Positions 9,622 through 23,480 of a DNA stretch of 64,000 bases are shown piece by piece. How positions within the stretch are numbered: position 1 is the stretch's first letter; every line of letters starts with the position of its first letter. The stretch is from assembly GCF_011386835.1 (NCBI RefSeq), contig NC_088792.1, positions 42,274,882 to 42,338,881 on the forward strand, in the 5' to 3' direction. The position numbers and the translations under genes are program-made. The notes below the pieces were generated by a model. The model worked only from the letters and a program-made list of their open reading frames with translations, was not told the DNA's origin and searched no databases. The DNA is from Chrysemys picta bellii (taxonomy: Eukaryota; Chordata; Testudines; Emydidae).

Positions 9622-11493
9622 AGTCTTAAACTCAAATTCAGCATGCGCGTAAGGGTTTTTGCTGAATTAACACAGCCTCTCTAAGAGTGAAATTCACCCC
9701 TGTACGGGGGGCTAACACAAAGCACTTATTCACCACTTAAGCTTTGCATAGGGAAGAATTTCACCCTAAGGGACTATATCCCAAAGTTTTGAATAGTATT
9801 ATAGCTATTTGGAGCCAGGAAGCTGACAATGGAGTGGTGGATATCTAAAGGTTCATAGTATTCTTTTAGGCATACCTAGTGATTTGGGGGCTGGTCTTGC
9901 TGAAAGTCAGGTGACAGCTCTGCTAGGCCTGTTGGTCCATTCCATCTTAATATCCTACATCCTTGTCCATTTGGTGTGCCAGTTTCCATAGTTGAAAAAC
10001 TGGTAATAAACTGGTGAAAACTGATCAGTGAAGGGCAGGGGCCATGAGCACAGTAGAAACCCCTCAAGGAGAAAGGTGGCTGCTAGAAGACAGTATTCCA
10101 GGAGCCATGGCTGGATAGTGCCAGACTTGAGAGGACTTGATGGGCATTTTAAGAAACAGAAATAGAACATGTTGGTGGGAGGAAGAGGGGGTGGTGTGGA
10201 TGTGGGGAACTATGTCCTTTGTTTTAATAATTCCTAGTTTGTTTGATGAAAGGAAAATGGAATGAATTTACTAAAAAGGGTAAAACACAGTAAAAAATAG
10301 TCATAGAGCTATGTTAAAGAGTCTTTAACTTACAAAAGAGGTGGCTAAGTTGCAGAGGCAAAAACCAGAAACCTAAAAATTCAAAGTTCAGTTAGACACT
10401 TTGGAGGAAAGGATCATTTTGAGAGAAATCAAAAGAATTATTTTTTGTCATAATACAAATATGTCTGTCTTTAAATGTCCGATTCCCGGATATGGAAAAG
10501 ATGTCTTCATTCTGCTGCGTGGCATACAAATATGTGCCAATATGTAAAAAGAGAACAAGGGTGAATGAGTTAGGAAATCAAGCAATATTTGTGTCACTCT
10601 TTGAATTGTGAAAAGGGGAATATTTTGGTATTAGTACAGAGATCTATGAGATACAGGGGAAAGGAGAGAATGCTTTGCTTTGTAATGTGCGTGTCACTGA
10701 TTTTCTAAGCAGACTGCATATATATGGTATTCCTTTGCTGAAACCCAGGCTGAACCTGACTTCTGTTTGTCAGGGGAGAAAGAGTAAAATCAGAATAAAG
10801 CCTCATAATTATTAGGGTGAAACAGATGTTGCAATTTTGCAAAATGCTAACGTTATTATTACATTTAAAAAGGAAAGCTCCAGAGGGAACAACCAGGAAT
10901 AACACTGGTTAAAAAAGCAGGTGTATATTCCAGATGATTGAAGAAACAGAGATATTTCATTATTATTATTATTATTTGAAATACGCTTCGTGTTAACATA
11001 TATAGGTGTATTCTGGCAGAAACCTTACTCAGCTGTATAGAGAATGCACTCTAGAAACCATGTAACTGCAGAAGGAAATAAAAGAGTGAAATCGCTCTAA
11101 AGAGTCAGTATAAGGACAGTGACTTACAATACGTGTTTTAGATTAGGGACTTATTCATAATATGTATAAATGGGCCCAAACCAGCCCTTTGAATTTGAAA
11201 CCCTTTAGAATTCTGGGGAGGAAGAGTATACGTGTCTGAGGGGATGTGGGAGGTATTGGGGAGGTGGGAGATGTGTATAGATACAGATCTCTGGATCAGA
11301 CCCCACCTGTGTACTTTTGGATCCAGGTCAGATCCCAAACTATAAAAGAGCCTGTTTTTCAATTCCATATTGGTATGTGGCTAAAATATCTGAATCATGC
11401 CCTGATTCAAAGAGTTAGGATGGGAACTATATTTTGTTTGGTAACTTGATATAATAAGGACTTTCAGCTTCACTAGCTGCTCCTTGGCCTGCT

Positions 11494-11494
<1 letters not shown>

Positions 11495-11545
<51 letters not shown>

Positions 11546-11546
11546 G
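11495..11546 (+). repeat. AAAG microsatellite
   Basis: About thirteen AAAG units, the last one interrupted. Confidence 0.95.
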
Positions 11547-12018
11547 AAAAATTTTGCACTTGCTTTCTAGTGGCTGTAGGTTCCTTAGAGTACTGTCATC
11601 AACTAGATGAAAAAAAAACCAAATCTCTAAGTGTATAGCTGAGAATGCACGAACACAGTGCCCAGGTGATCAGGGATCAACTAGTGCAAATTAAATGCAT
11701 GACTGAGCCAAACTGAAATAAAATCACATGGAGATAATGAGAAATCATTAGTGCGTTGCTTTTCCCTTTTCTTTCTCTCCTTTGATCACCGGATGCTAAT
11801 GTTGTTTGAGTCAGGTTGTGCCTTGAAGGCACTGGCCAGCGTTGGGGTCGAGACGACTCACCTCATCCCCAACGGAGCTCTGTGAGGGAGCACGACTCAG
11901 AGTTTGGATTAAATGGGGCCTGATTCTCCACAGCTTTGCACCTTGCATAGGCATTCACATCTGTACTCAGTGGGGGTAAAATGCCACCCTTCTGATTAGG
12001 TGGCATCTGAGACCTACT

Positions 12019-12197
12019 CAGAGCTTAATTTGTAATGGAAGAGGTGCTGGGGCTCAAGCAATTAGGTACCGGGGCTCTCACAATTGTTTTACATTCGTAA
12101 CTGATGCGACAAGCCCAGAGGTGCCGGGGCTATGAACTGCCAAGCCCAGAGGTGCTGGGGCTCAGCCCTGGCAAGCCCTGGCACAAATTAACCACTG
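12019..12197. mobile_element. hAT-type MITE, cagtgcttaatttg family
   Basis: 179-bp element with ends cagagcttaatttg and caaattaaccactg, near-perfect inverted repeats, and identical 8-bp flanks gacctact (12011-12018 and 12198-12205). The 8-bp duplication and CAG...CTG ends point to hAT transposition. Same family as 30327-30448. Confidence 0.85.
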
Positions 12198-12481
12198 GAC
12201 CTACTCTGCACAGTGTAAGTGCATACACAGGGCCAAAGCCGGAGAGAATCGGACTGATGGACTTTATCTAGGCATTTTCTAACATTAATGTAGGGTGAGC
12301 ACTTCCAGAACAAATGAGCAGCATGTTCTGTTTCGTGGTCTGGCAGTGGAAGTTGGCTCTCTCCTAGTAACACTCGGAGGTTGCCCGACATTTTGCAGAG
12401 GGTTTACAGCTTAGTTGTTGAGAACATCAGAGCAGCTACGTGTACCAAAGCGGTGACAGTATGGAGACAGCACATACAGGC

Positions 12482-12608
12482 TGCTGGAACAATTTGTATA
12501 GTGGGGGTGCTGAGAGCCATTGAACCAAACTATAAGCCCTGTATATGTTGGAAACCACTTCAAGCCAGGGGGTGCGGCAGCATCCCCAGCACCCCTAGTT
12601 CCGGCACC
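12482..12608 (-). repeat. Dispersed element, copy B
   Basis: Reverse-orientation relative of 3704-3801. Ends tgctggaacaa and ctagttccggca are roughly inverted, suggesting a non-autonomous DNA element. No clear target duplication. Confidence 0.6.
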
Positions 12609-13299
12609 TAAAAGCACGTACCTTATAGCAAACCTGCTTTTTTTTTTCTGATGTGCCACTAATGCTAGTTGAATTGGATTGTAATTATATTGCCTGCTGT
12701 GACTTGGATTTAAAACCTAGAATTAATCTTTTCAAGGGGAAAAATAGCCAGAAGGCTCTACCAGTGAGGTTAGGGACATTAACCTAGGAAAGAAATGCTG
12801 CATCTTTCTCTACTGTCATGATGCTGTTAGCTGAATAATAATAGTTTACTCTTCTATCTTTACTTATAGATTTACATTTTATTTAGTGTGACAGATCATA
12901 GGCTCAAAAGTGGCAAAGCTCTTTATTTATAAAAGAGAATTTAATGTTACTGCATTAGAGATTTGAGTCTAGCAATAGGAATGAAATTCACTTCCTTCTT
13001 ATCCAAGAAAAATATGATTTGAAAACCTCTTGTCTTCCTGTCCTTCAGTGGCTAACTCCCTCTGTTTTCTTGTACTCACAGCACTTACCCCTCACTTTGA
13101 AGTCCAACATGTTTGGCATATGCTTGTAATGATCCTGGGGGAAAAGTCTGCCCACCTCTTCCCAACGGCACAAAAATGCTTGATGAGCCCCAGAACCAGT
13201 GTAGTTTTGCTGTGCAGGGGACAGGATGCAGGCCATTCATATATAAGGGCAAGTCTCTGTGCACTGTAGAGCACTAGTTGATGTCCACAATAGCACAGT

Positions 13300-13690
13300 G
13301 GGAGAGGATAGTAGATCTATATCTGTGCATATCCATTGGCTAACCTGCATGTGTAGTGGTGATGCGTATGTTCCATGGAGCATGGGCGGCAGGTATCATA
13401 GGCTGGGAGAGGCTGTGCATCCCCAAATAGCCAGGCGTGGTCCCGCTCACACTCCACCCCCAGACCACCCGCTTCCTGCTCTGCAGCTCCCCCTGTGCTG
13501 TGGCCCCAGCTCGGGCTGGTGCCAAGCCGGCCATCCTCCCAGTGTTCCACTGTTGGTGGCACTAGCGTGGGGGGCCGCGGTGGGTGGGGCTCTGGATCTG
13601 GTGGTGGGGCACGGAAGGGGCGGGGCCTGGGGGGAAGGGATGGGGCTGGAGGCTGGCCTCCCCTAGCTGACAGCTGACGTGGCCCCCCCC
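13300..13690. repeat. GC-rich dispersed repeat
   Basis: Shares gggcggcaggtatcataggctgggagaggctg-like sequence and the following CCCC-rich stretch with 42775-43050. The many long open frames here on both strands result from GC-rich composition and show no protein family. Confidence 0.55.
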
Positions 13691-16075
13691 CACATGCCAT
13701 GGAGGCTACTAAAGACATGAGTCTACAGTAGCAAACACAGAGTGGTCCTCCTGCTTCTCCAGAACCGATGCCTGGGGGGGAGGGGGAAGAATTCCTCCCC
13801 ACGTCAACAAGCCCTGTAGAGCTATCTTGCTCACAACTAGTTATTACACCTGAATATGTAGGCTCCAGCAAATGAGTGCATTCATTCACAGGACAGCTGT
13901 TCTTGAGTACTCTTTCATTTCCTTTTTCGGTAACAGGATATGTTTTTACCACAGCAACATTCCAGGAATACACCATAATATCCTCTCTCTCCATGTGGGA
14001 ATAATGCATTAGATAATGATTGCCTGAACTAAACTGGCAATCCTCTTTTTCTAATGAAGTTACACACAGAAGAAAAGAGGTAACACTTTCCCCGCCCCCG
14101 CCCCTAGTTTTACTTGCTTCCCTAATTTGAACCAGTAAATAAGCTAACACCATATTGGAGCTGGGGGGAGTTGCCCAAGACATCTGAGTTATCATGTGAT
14201 ATATATGTCTTTTTAAAAGTCCAGCAGGAATTCTCCAAACCCAGAGGATGGCTCAGTTTGCGGTCATACATCGATTGCAAAGTATCACCAGCAGTACATC
14301 ACCCTGTGGAAGCAGATGATAGATGGAATATATTCATCCGGGTTCTTTAGTCAGGCATCAAATTACAGCCTTCTGGCTGGACTGCAGTGGCAACTGGAAA
14401 CCCATTAGCACGCAAGCTGATAATAATCAAACCTATCCACAGATATAAAATACCTACAGGGATTTACACTTCACCAGTAGAAGTTCCTCCGTATAGCATT
14501 CTGAGGATAAAGGCAAATTCTCCTCTCAGCTCTCCATGGCAGTTCTTACCAGTGGAATCCTGCTTTCACTGCATGAACAGGTTTTCAGTGGGAGAGCTGA
14601 ACAATTAGAGAGAGCAGAATATCAGTTAAGATCTGCTTTGACGATCCAAGAGGAGATTTGTGCTCAAATTTTTTTCCAAATACCCTTAATCTTCAGCTCC
14701 TCAGATGGTTAGGTATATTTAGAACCACTGTCAGAAAGCAGAACTGAAACCACACTAGTGAGGAGAAAACTCGGTGCTGTGGTAAATTTGTTAATGATTA
14801 AGGGGCTACATGATCTCTAATTGAAATAAACCTCAGATGGCGAGTGACATCGAGTGATTCAGGATGCAACCAAATGGCGGTTTACTTGAAGACATGCAAA
14901 GCCCAGCATGAATGAGTAATACTTTATTTTTAGTTGCACATTTTCTTCAGCTACTGCACCCTGCCAGCTCAGAGTAATGTGACTTTTCCTCTGCCTCCAG
15001 GAAAGCAACTAAATACAATGGGGAAACTGTGAAGTGTCAGCATGTCTAATGCATGGTGATGTGTAAGCCCCCGGCAGTGAGAGGAAATTCAGCAGTGATC
15101 CATCTTTGCTTGTAATTCTTCTATCCTCTAATGTCCCACCTCTGTCCTCCCAAATTCACTTGGGAAATGGCACTGTAGAGCCTGGCCTGCTTTGATACAC
15201 AAGTGAGACCTTCCAACCAATGATGGAGCTTGTCTCTTTCACTTTATGGTTTTACCACCATTGAATGGAGGGACTCAGTGGCATTAGAAAGCCCAGATGA
15301 TGCTTTTAAAGCTTCAAGTGGGTCCGCTAAGATTCCCTTGTCAGAGGAAGGAATCCAAAATGGCAAAATCCCTCCTCACAGCCCACTTTTGTAAGTTCTG
15401 TCATTCCTTTGAGTAGGATCCATAGGGCAACCTCCCTCTCAGATGGCTTTAGGATTCTGTTCCCATTACTAGAGGATTTTGTTTTACCGGAGACCTCAGT
15501 AAATCAACTTGTTCCTGGGGCAAAATTTTCCATCTACCTTCATCAAAATTGATTTGGTGCTCCCTCTTTAGGGATATCCTAAAGTGATCCATCCTGCCAG
15601 AAATATTTTGATACCACAGGGTTCTTTTCAGTTCAGAGTCCAACCTCACTCAGAGAGTATTAGGAATTAACTCAGTTTGCAGTCAAGTTAATCTGTGGTT
15701 TGTCGTTGTCTGTACTAGGACAACTGGCTCCAAACTCTTCACAGTTATTTTGTGCTTTTTCAGTCTGTACCTTCTTCTTTCATTAATTTGGTTGCATCCT
15801 CCACAAAAGGATTCCTACCTCTTCATAGGGGTTTCACAGGGTCAGTCCTGGATTCTTCCAGAGTATGATTTTCCTGCCAGAGGATAATTTCAGGGATATA
15901 ATTCTCACAGATCCAGAAGGGATCCTGCTTCCTTGTCCATCAACGCTTTACTACTTCAAAGTGAGATAGAACTCCTTTGTCTTTCTGATTCCCAAGATAC
16001 TGCAAAAGACAAGACGTCCCGCCTCTAGTAGCCCCAGCCTTAGGCTCATAAATTTTGTTCTCGTCACAAGAGCAC

Positions 16076-17760
16076 TGTAACAGGGGCTTGGAGGGCTGGG
16101 CGGCCTAGTGGTTGAAGTGCTTGATTTTCGGCCTCCTTGCTTGGTCAACGTGCCTCAGTCTTTAAGGCTGGGGGAGATAGGTAGAGTGACCTGGGCCCTT
16201 CCACTCCACCAGGTCCCAACCTAGGACCTGTCAAGGCTGATTTCCCACTCTGGCATTTTGAGTGCAGAAGGTGGGGGCCCACAAGGATTCTAAAAATTAA
16301 TACTGGCCACTCCAGGCTTGTATTAAACTCCCAAGGTTACAGTTTCTTTCTGACCTTGGATGGGCAGATGCTGCCACCACCCAAGTGCAAAAACCCCTTT
16401 GAAGCCAGAAAGGCGCACTTGGGAATTCTTTCCTGTGGGGTACCCTCAAGCCCTTTCACCCCCCCTCCGGGGAAGAGCTGAGAAAGAAAACAAAGGAAAT
16501 CAGCTGTTGCCACCAGCTAATTTAACAACATGTGCACAAACCATTTAGGACACCAAAAATCCAATCCTGTTCTTAAAAATGGTAAATTTTATTAAAAATA
16601 AAAAGAAAGAAAATACATCTGGAACTTAGGCTTTTGCTAGATTTAAAAAACCCACTTACAAAATTTAAACATCGAGAATAACTTCTTGAGGTCCAGTTTA
16701 AAAGTTACAAGCAAAACAAAAAGCATTTGGGGTTAACAGAGAGGAGTCCACAAGCCAATAAGAAATAAATAGAAATAAACCTAATCGCATCTTTTTAGAC
16801 ATTTCCTAATTTATTTATGTATCTGGGGTTTCAGATAAGCAATCTCTAGGTATGATCTGATGGTTTTTCATATCTGGCTTAAGCTTCTCACAGCATAACT
16901 GCTCCCTGTTCCCCTCTTTCCCGGAGAATCACAACACATAGACAAAGGGAAGTTTTTTCCCAATTTCAAAAATTTCTAGCCCTTCCATTTACTCTTTTGG
17001 TCAAGTGCCCACTCCTTTCCTTTTACCTGTGGGCTTGTTACCCTTTAGAGGTAAAGCAAGTGGAGAACAACCACCAAGAGTGATTCCATAGCCAACTGAC
17101 TGGCTGGGTGTCCACAAAAGGGAGCTATCCCCCCTCTCATTTATCACAGACCCTGAATTGGGGAGCCCCAGCAGGGAGCCTACATCCACTGCCCTGGGCT
17201 ACTTCCTACCACTGTCCTTTCAGTTTGGGGCATAGCCCCTATAGTCCAAGTTGTAGTGGCGGCTTGTCTCTAGTAGAGTCCCCTCATGGATCCTGGGTAG
17301 CGTCCAGTTGCAGCTCCAGGTTCCTCCAGGTAGGGCAGCCATACATTTGGTGGAGTCAGAACCCCACAAGGTCTCCATGCTTTGGTCACCCAGTTTTGTC
17401 TTAGGCCGGGTGCTCCTAGGCCTTGTTCTCAGTCTCCTCTAGCCAGTGGGACGGTGCTTGTTCCCCGGAGACTGCCTTGGCTGGCAGGCTAGTGATCCTT
17501 CCCCTCCGATAGGGAGGCAGTTAGCTCCTGCCTCTTCACCAGTCAGTCCCGAAATGAGCCAGGTTCTTTCCTTTTCTCTCCCCTCCAGTCCTGGCTTTGG
17601 CTGCAGGTATAATGGAGCAGACGCTGTCTGGGCCCAAAGGCTCTCTTTAACCCCTTCCATGCTGGTGGGTGGTTTTTCTGCTTCATCATAAGCACTCTGT
17701 TTCTTTTCCTCTTCAAGCAGACTTTTCAAGCAGAAAGAAAAGGGAGGCTTCTTCACCTAA
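16076..17760. repeat. Repeat interrupted by the LTR at 16229-17148
   Basis: Sequence on either side of the LTR (16076-16228 and 17149-about 17760) reads as one broken dispersed repeat, possibly LTR-derived, with ggcggcctagtggtt near its left end. Outer boundaries are estimates. Confidence 0.4.
16229..17148 (-). mobile_element. Solo LTR, 920 bp, minus orientation
   Basis: On the minus strand it begins TGTGATAAATGA and ends TGACA. The 4-bp sequence gacc flanks both ends (16225-16228 and 17149-17152). The minus strand has an AATAAAATTT polyadenylation signal near 16590, as an LTR should. No internal coding region is attached. The superfamily cannot be decided from the LTR alone. Confidence 0.75.
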
Positions 17761-18207
17761 ACCCATCTTCTCAGGAATTTGCTGCGTAAGAGCCCTATTA
17801 GCCTAAAGTGCTCTTCACTTTACCAGAGAGGGGAAGCAGGTCACTCTGAAATCCCTAGTGCCTTGTACCAGGAAAACAGATGCTCTAACAATGCAAACGT
17901 TTCCCTATCTAGCTTGGAACTGCAGGCTTGGCATACTCTTGTGTAGGTATGTTCTCTTCATACACAGTGCTTTGTTAAACAGCTTCTCCATTGGTTCATT
18001 CATAGATACAGCTTACATTTCTTTATACTTTTTTAATGTACTGTAAAGAATACAGCCTTGCAAAGGGAACCAGTCAGTTTCTTGCATCAAGTGTAAAGCT
18101 GGAGAGATACTGGAGAAATGAGGTTTTACCGAACTCTTGTGTAGCCAGTTTTTCACCTTTATTTGCTTTGAAATGGTGATAATGCTGGCAGGATAAGAAA
18201 TGAAAAT

Positions 18208-18283
18208 TCCTCCTCCTCCTCTTTCTTCTTTTCTTCTTCCTCCTTTTCATTTTTCTTCTTCTTCTTTTTTTTTTTTTTTTTTT
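18208..18283 (+). repeat. Polypyrimidine CT-rich tract
   Basis: About 76 bases of almost pure C and T ending in a T run of about 20. Confidence 0.9.
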
Positions 18284-20235
18284 AATTCTTACTACAGTAA
18301 AACATGGAATTTAACCCAACTTGACACTTTTAACAAGGTTGCAGGCTCAGATAACGAGGCAAAACATAGACTCCCTTTATCAGATACCACTTCTGTTATT
18401 AAAAACTAGACATTTGCACATTCCGTAGGTTATGTAAATCCCAAAGAGATTATCTTTTCACATGTCTTGTGTTGCATGAGTTCACATTGTTCTGTACTAC
18501 AGAAGAACATGGCTAACTAATGAAACAGATGCAATGAAGGTGCAGAGACATAGAGGAAGGCTGCCCACAGTTGTGACATGCAAAGCACACGGACCATATT
18601 TTCTGGCCTGCTCTGCTCTGTTTGTGGTGCTCAAGTGGCACAAAGTGAGTGGAGACTGCCAGTCACTCCCCAGCTGGTAATACTTCTGTGTGGAAAAATC
18701 CATGCACATGCACAGATACTAAAAGGGGAGGGTTTATAAGTCCCATAAGAAAAGAGCTTTGAGGAGAAGTTTGAAGAAGGGGAGTGTGGAGGTGCAGGTA
18801 AGAGAATCCAGGAGCATTTAGCATGGAAGAAAGGATGGAGATGGAGATGAAGTGGGGAGGGAGACTAACTTAACATCCTGGATGGAGGGAAGAGGAAGCG
18901 GAGGAGACTAGGAGGAGATGGCTGCAAAGAGGTAATGGGAGATGCTAAGTAGTGTACGTACATTTGATATTTGGGCTTAAGCTACTACATTTTAAACCAG
19001 ATTTCAAATACCTCAAACTCTGGTGGTGTTCAGAGCTGGGGGTTTTGTTCAGTTGCCAAATTCCAGCTTCTGAAATCTCTCCTCCTCATCTGGAATATCT
19101 GGTGGATTTTAGAGCAAGGGTTTTGGGGTGGTTTCATCTCTGGTGTCAAACCATTAAATAAATCACATGAAAATACTTTCCAGGAAATTGCAAGATAAAT
19201 AACAGAAGCCCTAGATTTAAAACAAAAATATTTCTAGCTGCAGCAGTTGGTAAATGCAGGCAAAATCTGCCGTCTACAACTATCTAGAATTAATAGCTCT
19301 CAGAGATTTTTCTCTACAGGTAATTGTAATCCCTTCCCACCATGCACACACACCTTTAGTCTTAGTTTTGTGCTCCTGTATGTGGCAGAGATCAGAGTGG
19401 TCCACACAGGGTAAATCACTAAAACCTTTCAACTGCCCCAGCACTAGATGGTGAATGTCTGTATAGCAGTGAGCTATTGTGGTGACCCACATCCTGAAGC
19501 ATTAGTTAAGTTTCCCTTTTTTTTGGCTGACAGATGTGAGGGTTTCTGAACCTGCACCTTATGAGCTATTTCTTCTGTAAGAAAATTTGTCTCTTGGAAA
19601 TGTATTTTCCCTGTTAATTCCTGAACTTATCAGTAAAAAGTTTTTAAAGGGTGATTTTACATTTCTTGTGTCCTCTTAGGAGTTCTTTACTGTTCAGTTG
19701 TTTATTTTATCTTCTTTGGCTTACCTTTTGTTTTCTGCTAACTGGCTTTGTTTGTGGGGCTATCAGTTTTTTCTTTTCAGAGAACTATCCAAGCTGGAAG
19801 GGTGGCCACATGGCCTTTAATCATTGCTCCTGGTACTTATGTTTGTCAAACAAAAATATCACCATGGTTCTTTTTTCACTTCTGAGAGCATCACGGCTCT
19901 GCACACTACATCTACTGATTTAGGGTTGCTCTGAAGCTCTCAGAAGATGGGTGGAACCCAACAGGTCTTTGCTGGTCTGCCATGAAGCAGCTCATTTTGT
20001 AAGTTCAGCTCTAGGCTGTTGTGAAAGATCTATGAGAAGGCTCTAAAGATTCTCTGAGAGTTCAACCAAATTCATATCAACAATCAAAATTGTATTTATG
20101 GAGTGTTTGTTTTTCCCTTTCATTGGATTGAGTAATCCACCTTCTAATGGAGCCTAGAGAGTTTCCATGACAAGATCCCAGAACGCCCAAGCAAGGTGTT
20201 GCCTGTCAGACTGCTTCTTCTGTTTAACAAATCTT

Positions 20236-20440
20236 TGACCGCAGATGTGACAGCAAGAGACTCCCAAATTCTAATGTCAGTCCTGACTCCCTTTGAGACC
20301 TTAGCCATGTCACTTAACTTCTCTCCTTGTTTTTCACCCTACATGGAAGAGGGATACTACTACTTCCCCTATCTCACAGGTGCATTATGGGAATTCATTA
20401 ATTCTTGTGAGGTGCTGTGAAGATGAAAAGTGTAAAAAAT
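20236..20440 (+). repeat. MIR/CORE-like SINE
   Basis: Recognised by the ctccctttgagaccttagc, atgtcacttaacttctct and cctatctcacaggtgcatta order. It is followed directly by L2-like sequence. Confidence 0.55.
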
Positions 20441-20454
20441 GAAAAGCTAATAAT

Positions 20455-20775
20455 GATGGCCATAGCATAGAGGTTCACACAGGAAGCAGACTGAACCAGC
20501 ACTCCAGTCAGAGTCTGCACTGGGCACCTCCAGGTGGAATTCAAGTTGTTGCTTTTGACTGGTAAAGCCTTAAATGGTTTTTGATCTTGGTCCCTGAGAG
20601 ATTGCCTCTGCTCTGCATAGTTACAGGCAGTTGCGGTAACTTCAGAGGGAGCCCTCCTGATACAGAAGATGCATGTTCCATGGAACCATAGCCTTGGGTA
20701 CTGGCAAAAAAGAAAAACAAGGAAAATAAAGGGAAACAAGATAAGTCTTCTGCCCTTTTAAGGCATGGGCCTCTC
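20455..20775 (+). mobile_element. L2-like LINE 3' fragment
   Basis: Translation with stops resembles the region of an L2 ORF around 'gcactgggcacctccaggtg' through 'actggtaaagccttaaatgg' and an Arg-rich end. Weak assignment based on order of short motifs. Confidence 0.4.
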
Positions 20776-21039
20776 CAGATGGAGCATTTCTCTGCCGTGG
20801 CCAATCTATGTAGAATCGGGACTGAGACCTTCCCCAGTCTGATCAAACAAGAGAACAAGTGTCAAACCAAGGAAGGCTTGCTTCAGCCAAGGTTCCCTAA
20901 AGCTGGGGAAGAAGGAAAAGAAGAAAAAACCACAGTTTTTAACGTAAAGCTTCTGAGGAATCATCTTGCTCTTCTGCATAAGCAAGGCAGTCAGTTTACC
21001 AGCTTCTTCTTGCTTATTATTAATAGTAGTAGCAGCAAG

Positions 21040-21270
21040 TTGTAGCAGCACCTACAGGCTCCGAGCAAGTTCAAGGCCCCATTTTACTAGGTATTGTACA
21101 GACACGTAGGATGAGATAGTTCCTTCCCCAAAGAGCTTACAGTCTAAATAGACAAGGAGTAAGGTGAGAAACAGGCACAAAGACTTGCCCAAGATCACCT
21201 AGCAGGTCAGAGCTGGGAATAAAACTCCTGTGTCCTCATTCAGTGCCTCATCCACTGGACCACGCTGTCA
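21040..21270 (-). repeat. MIR/CORE-like SINE, minus orientation
   Basis: Shows agcacctacaggctcc, ttttactaggtattgtacag, aaagagcttacagtctaa, acttgcccaagatcacctag and a closing catccactggaccac, the reverse-strand order of this SINE group. Confidence 0.65.
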
Positions 21271-23225
21271 CATCTTCCTGGAATGGATTTGGTCAAGGAG
21301 TACCCTGAGCCAGTGTCTTCCCCAGGCTATGAGGAGAGAAAGAGCACTTTGGCCTTCTCTCAGGAGTCTGTCTCCAGCATATCACACCTTCCCCTTTATA
21401 TCCATGCCACACTGAGTCTCTCTTTCCAGCAGGCAGGTTTAGCAACTTCTTCAGGGCAGCAAAGGCCCTCTGCCTGGTTCCTTTCTTAGAGAGTTAACAG
21501 TGGGGCATTTACATCCACTTCTAGGGATGCTAAAAAGGAGTTTTCCATGAGGGGCCTTGGTTTTGGAACTCATTCTCTGGTCAATTCTCTAGAGCCTAGA
21601 TCCGTTAACTGTCTGGGCACTCTGCAAACCGCACCATCTTTTTCCCCTAGGGCACTAGGGTGGGAGACACGGTGATGAGCTGGAACATGGAGGATCTTTT
21701 AATAAATTATTGTTATTAGGGAACTGGCTTTTTGGTTATTAGAACTCAGTGTCTTTAGATGGTTCAATTTTTTGCATGTTGTATTATCTGCCTTAATTGT
21801 TGTGAAGCAACCAGAACTTGGGATGAGCACTAAAAAATTCTGAGCAAATAAAATAGAAAACAAATATCTTCTCGGAAAGGGAGCATGCATGTTCCTGTAT
21901 GAATACTTTGGAAGGAGTCCAGTTATCAATTCCTAGTGCCATTATGGGGTGGAGTCTCTAACAAGTTACCTCATACTTCAGTTGTCCTGTCCAGACAATG
22001 GAAATACCCTGCCTGATATGGGTTAGGCAAGAATTGTCTCTCCTCTTTCAACAGTTCAGAGAGTAGTTCAGATGATAAAACAGAGGCTCTGTAAACAAAA
22101 AGCAGAGTTAAGACTCAAAGAGACGAATCGTGGCCCAGAGTATTTGCACTCAACTTTAGTGGCAATTGCTTGTGCATATCAAAGGGCAAAATTTGCTCTT
22201 AGATGTTCAAAATGCTTCTTGAAAAATACACAGCTGTTCCCTTCATTATAAGGGTAAGAGAGCCTCAAAAAAAAAAAAAAGTCTGTAATTCTAGCTGTAG
22301 TAAGCCTGCCTCACTCTCAATGAGTTACAGCTGGCTGGTCATTTGAATTTCCTGTGAATAATATTCTGCTCTGAAAACAGGATCAAGAGGCAGCACTGAT
22401 TAAGTGGTTTCCATAGTAACCGTTATTTGTATACTGAAAAACTGACTGTTTTCAGGGGAATTACATAGGTATGTGATGTTAGCTGTCTGTTTGGGTAAAA
22501 CTAACGCCCACTTGATGAAATCAAACTTAGAAAAGATCCATGAGACTTGTTTTTCATTTCAATTTGAGTGTTGCTACCGAATGGTTCAGTCAATAACTTG
22601 TATAGGCTTTTATTTTTTAACATTGTACCTAGTGTTTAATCGTTTAATATGTATTTTTAGTGCATTTTTGCTTTCCATTTAAAGGTACAGAATACTTAAG
22701 TTTCTGCACTGATCCATATTTCCCTATTCAGATTTTTCTGTTCAGAGTTTTCAGACCCAAGAACTTGGGTGGGGTGGGGTGGGAAGATGTCTATTTTAAG
22801 AGGCTGTTCTAGGAAGTAATGTTTTTAGAAGAACCAACCATTTTAATTCATATGGGAAATCTAATTGGATATGACTTCATTTAGCTTTGATGAACTACAG
22901 ACAAAGAATGTCCCAGCTGTGATTTGGTGCACAGTGCATCTCATCTTCATTTCATCTACCTGTCGGTCAGTTACACAGTTGTTGCAGAAAATATTGACAG
23001 ATGTTAAACTTGTCAACATCCGAGGAGGATGACGTTAACCAAACTTCTGTGCCCTAGCACCAAACACAAATAAACAAAGTTTTTTGCAAGAACTAGGAGA
23101 GGTTTTTCTGTTTGGAAGTAAGAAGTTCTCAGGCTTGTCTGTCCTCACCTTGGAAGTTTTGGAGAAAAGGATAATCAGTACTGTTAGGCCTCCTGTTGTA
23201 ATTCACTTGTAATGTTTTGGGGATT

Positions 23226-23480
23226 CATATGTTCATGGACTTTAAGGCCAGAAGTGATAAATGTGATCATCTAGTGTGATGTCTTGCGTAATACAGGCCA
23301 TAGAATTACACCCAGTAGTTCTTGCTACAGGCCCAGAGCTTCTGGTTGAACTACAGCAAATCTTTTAGAGAAGACAGCTGCTCTTGATTTGTCCCTTAAG
23401 GGTTTGAGAGCGAATCTGAGTGGACTTCTTGCCCCTCAAGCCCGTAAATGTGTTAAATCACTACAGGGCTTTCTGAAAAT
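23226..23480 (-). mobile_element. CR1-like 3' end, minus orientation
   Basis: Starts ttcatggactttaaggccag, followed by gatcatctag, as in the reverse-oriented CR1-related end at 56793. Strongly diverged. Confidence 0.5.

Noticed and set aside
13317..14195. A 292-residue open frame on the minus strand
   Set aside because: It lies in a GC-rich dispersed repeat, is Pro/Gly/Arg-rich by composition, shows no domain, and overlaps equally open frames on the other strand.
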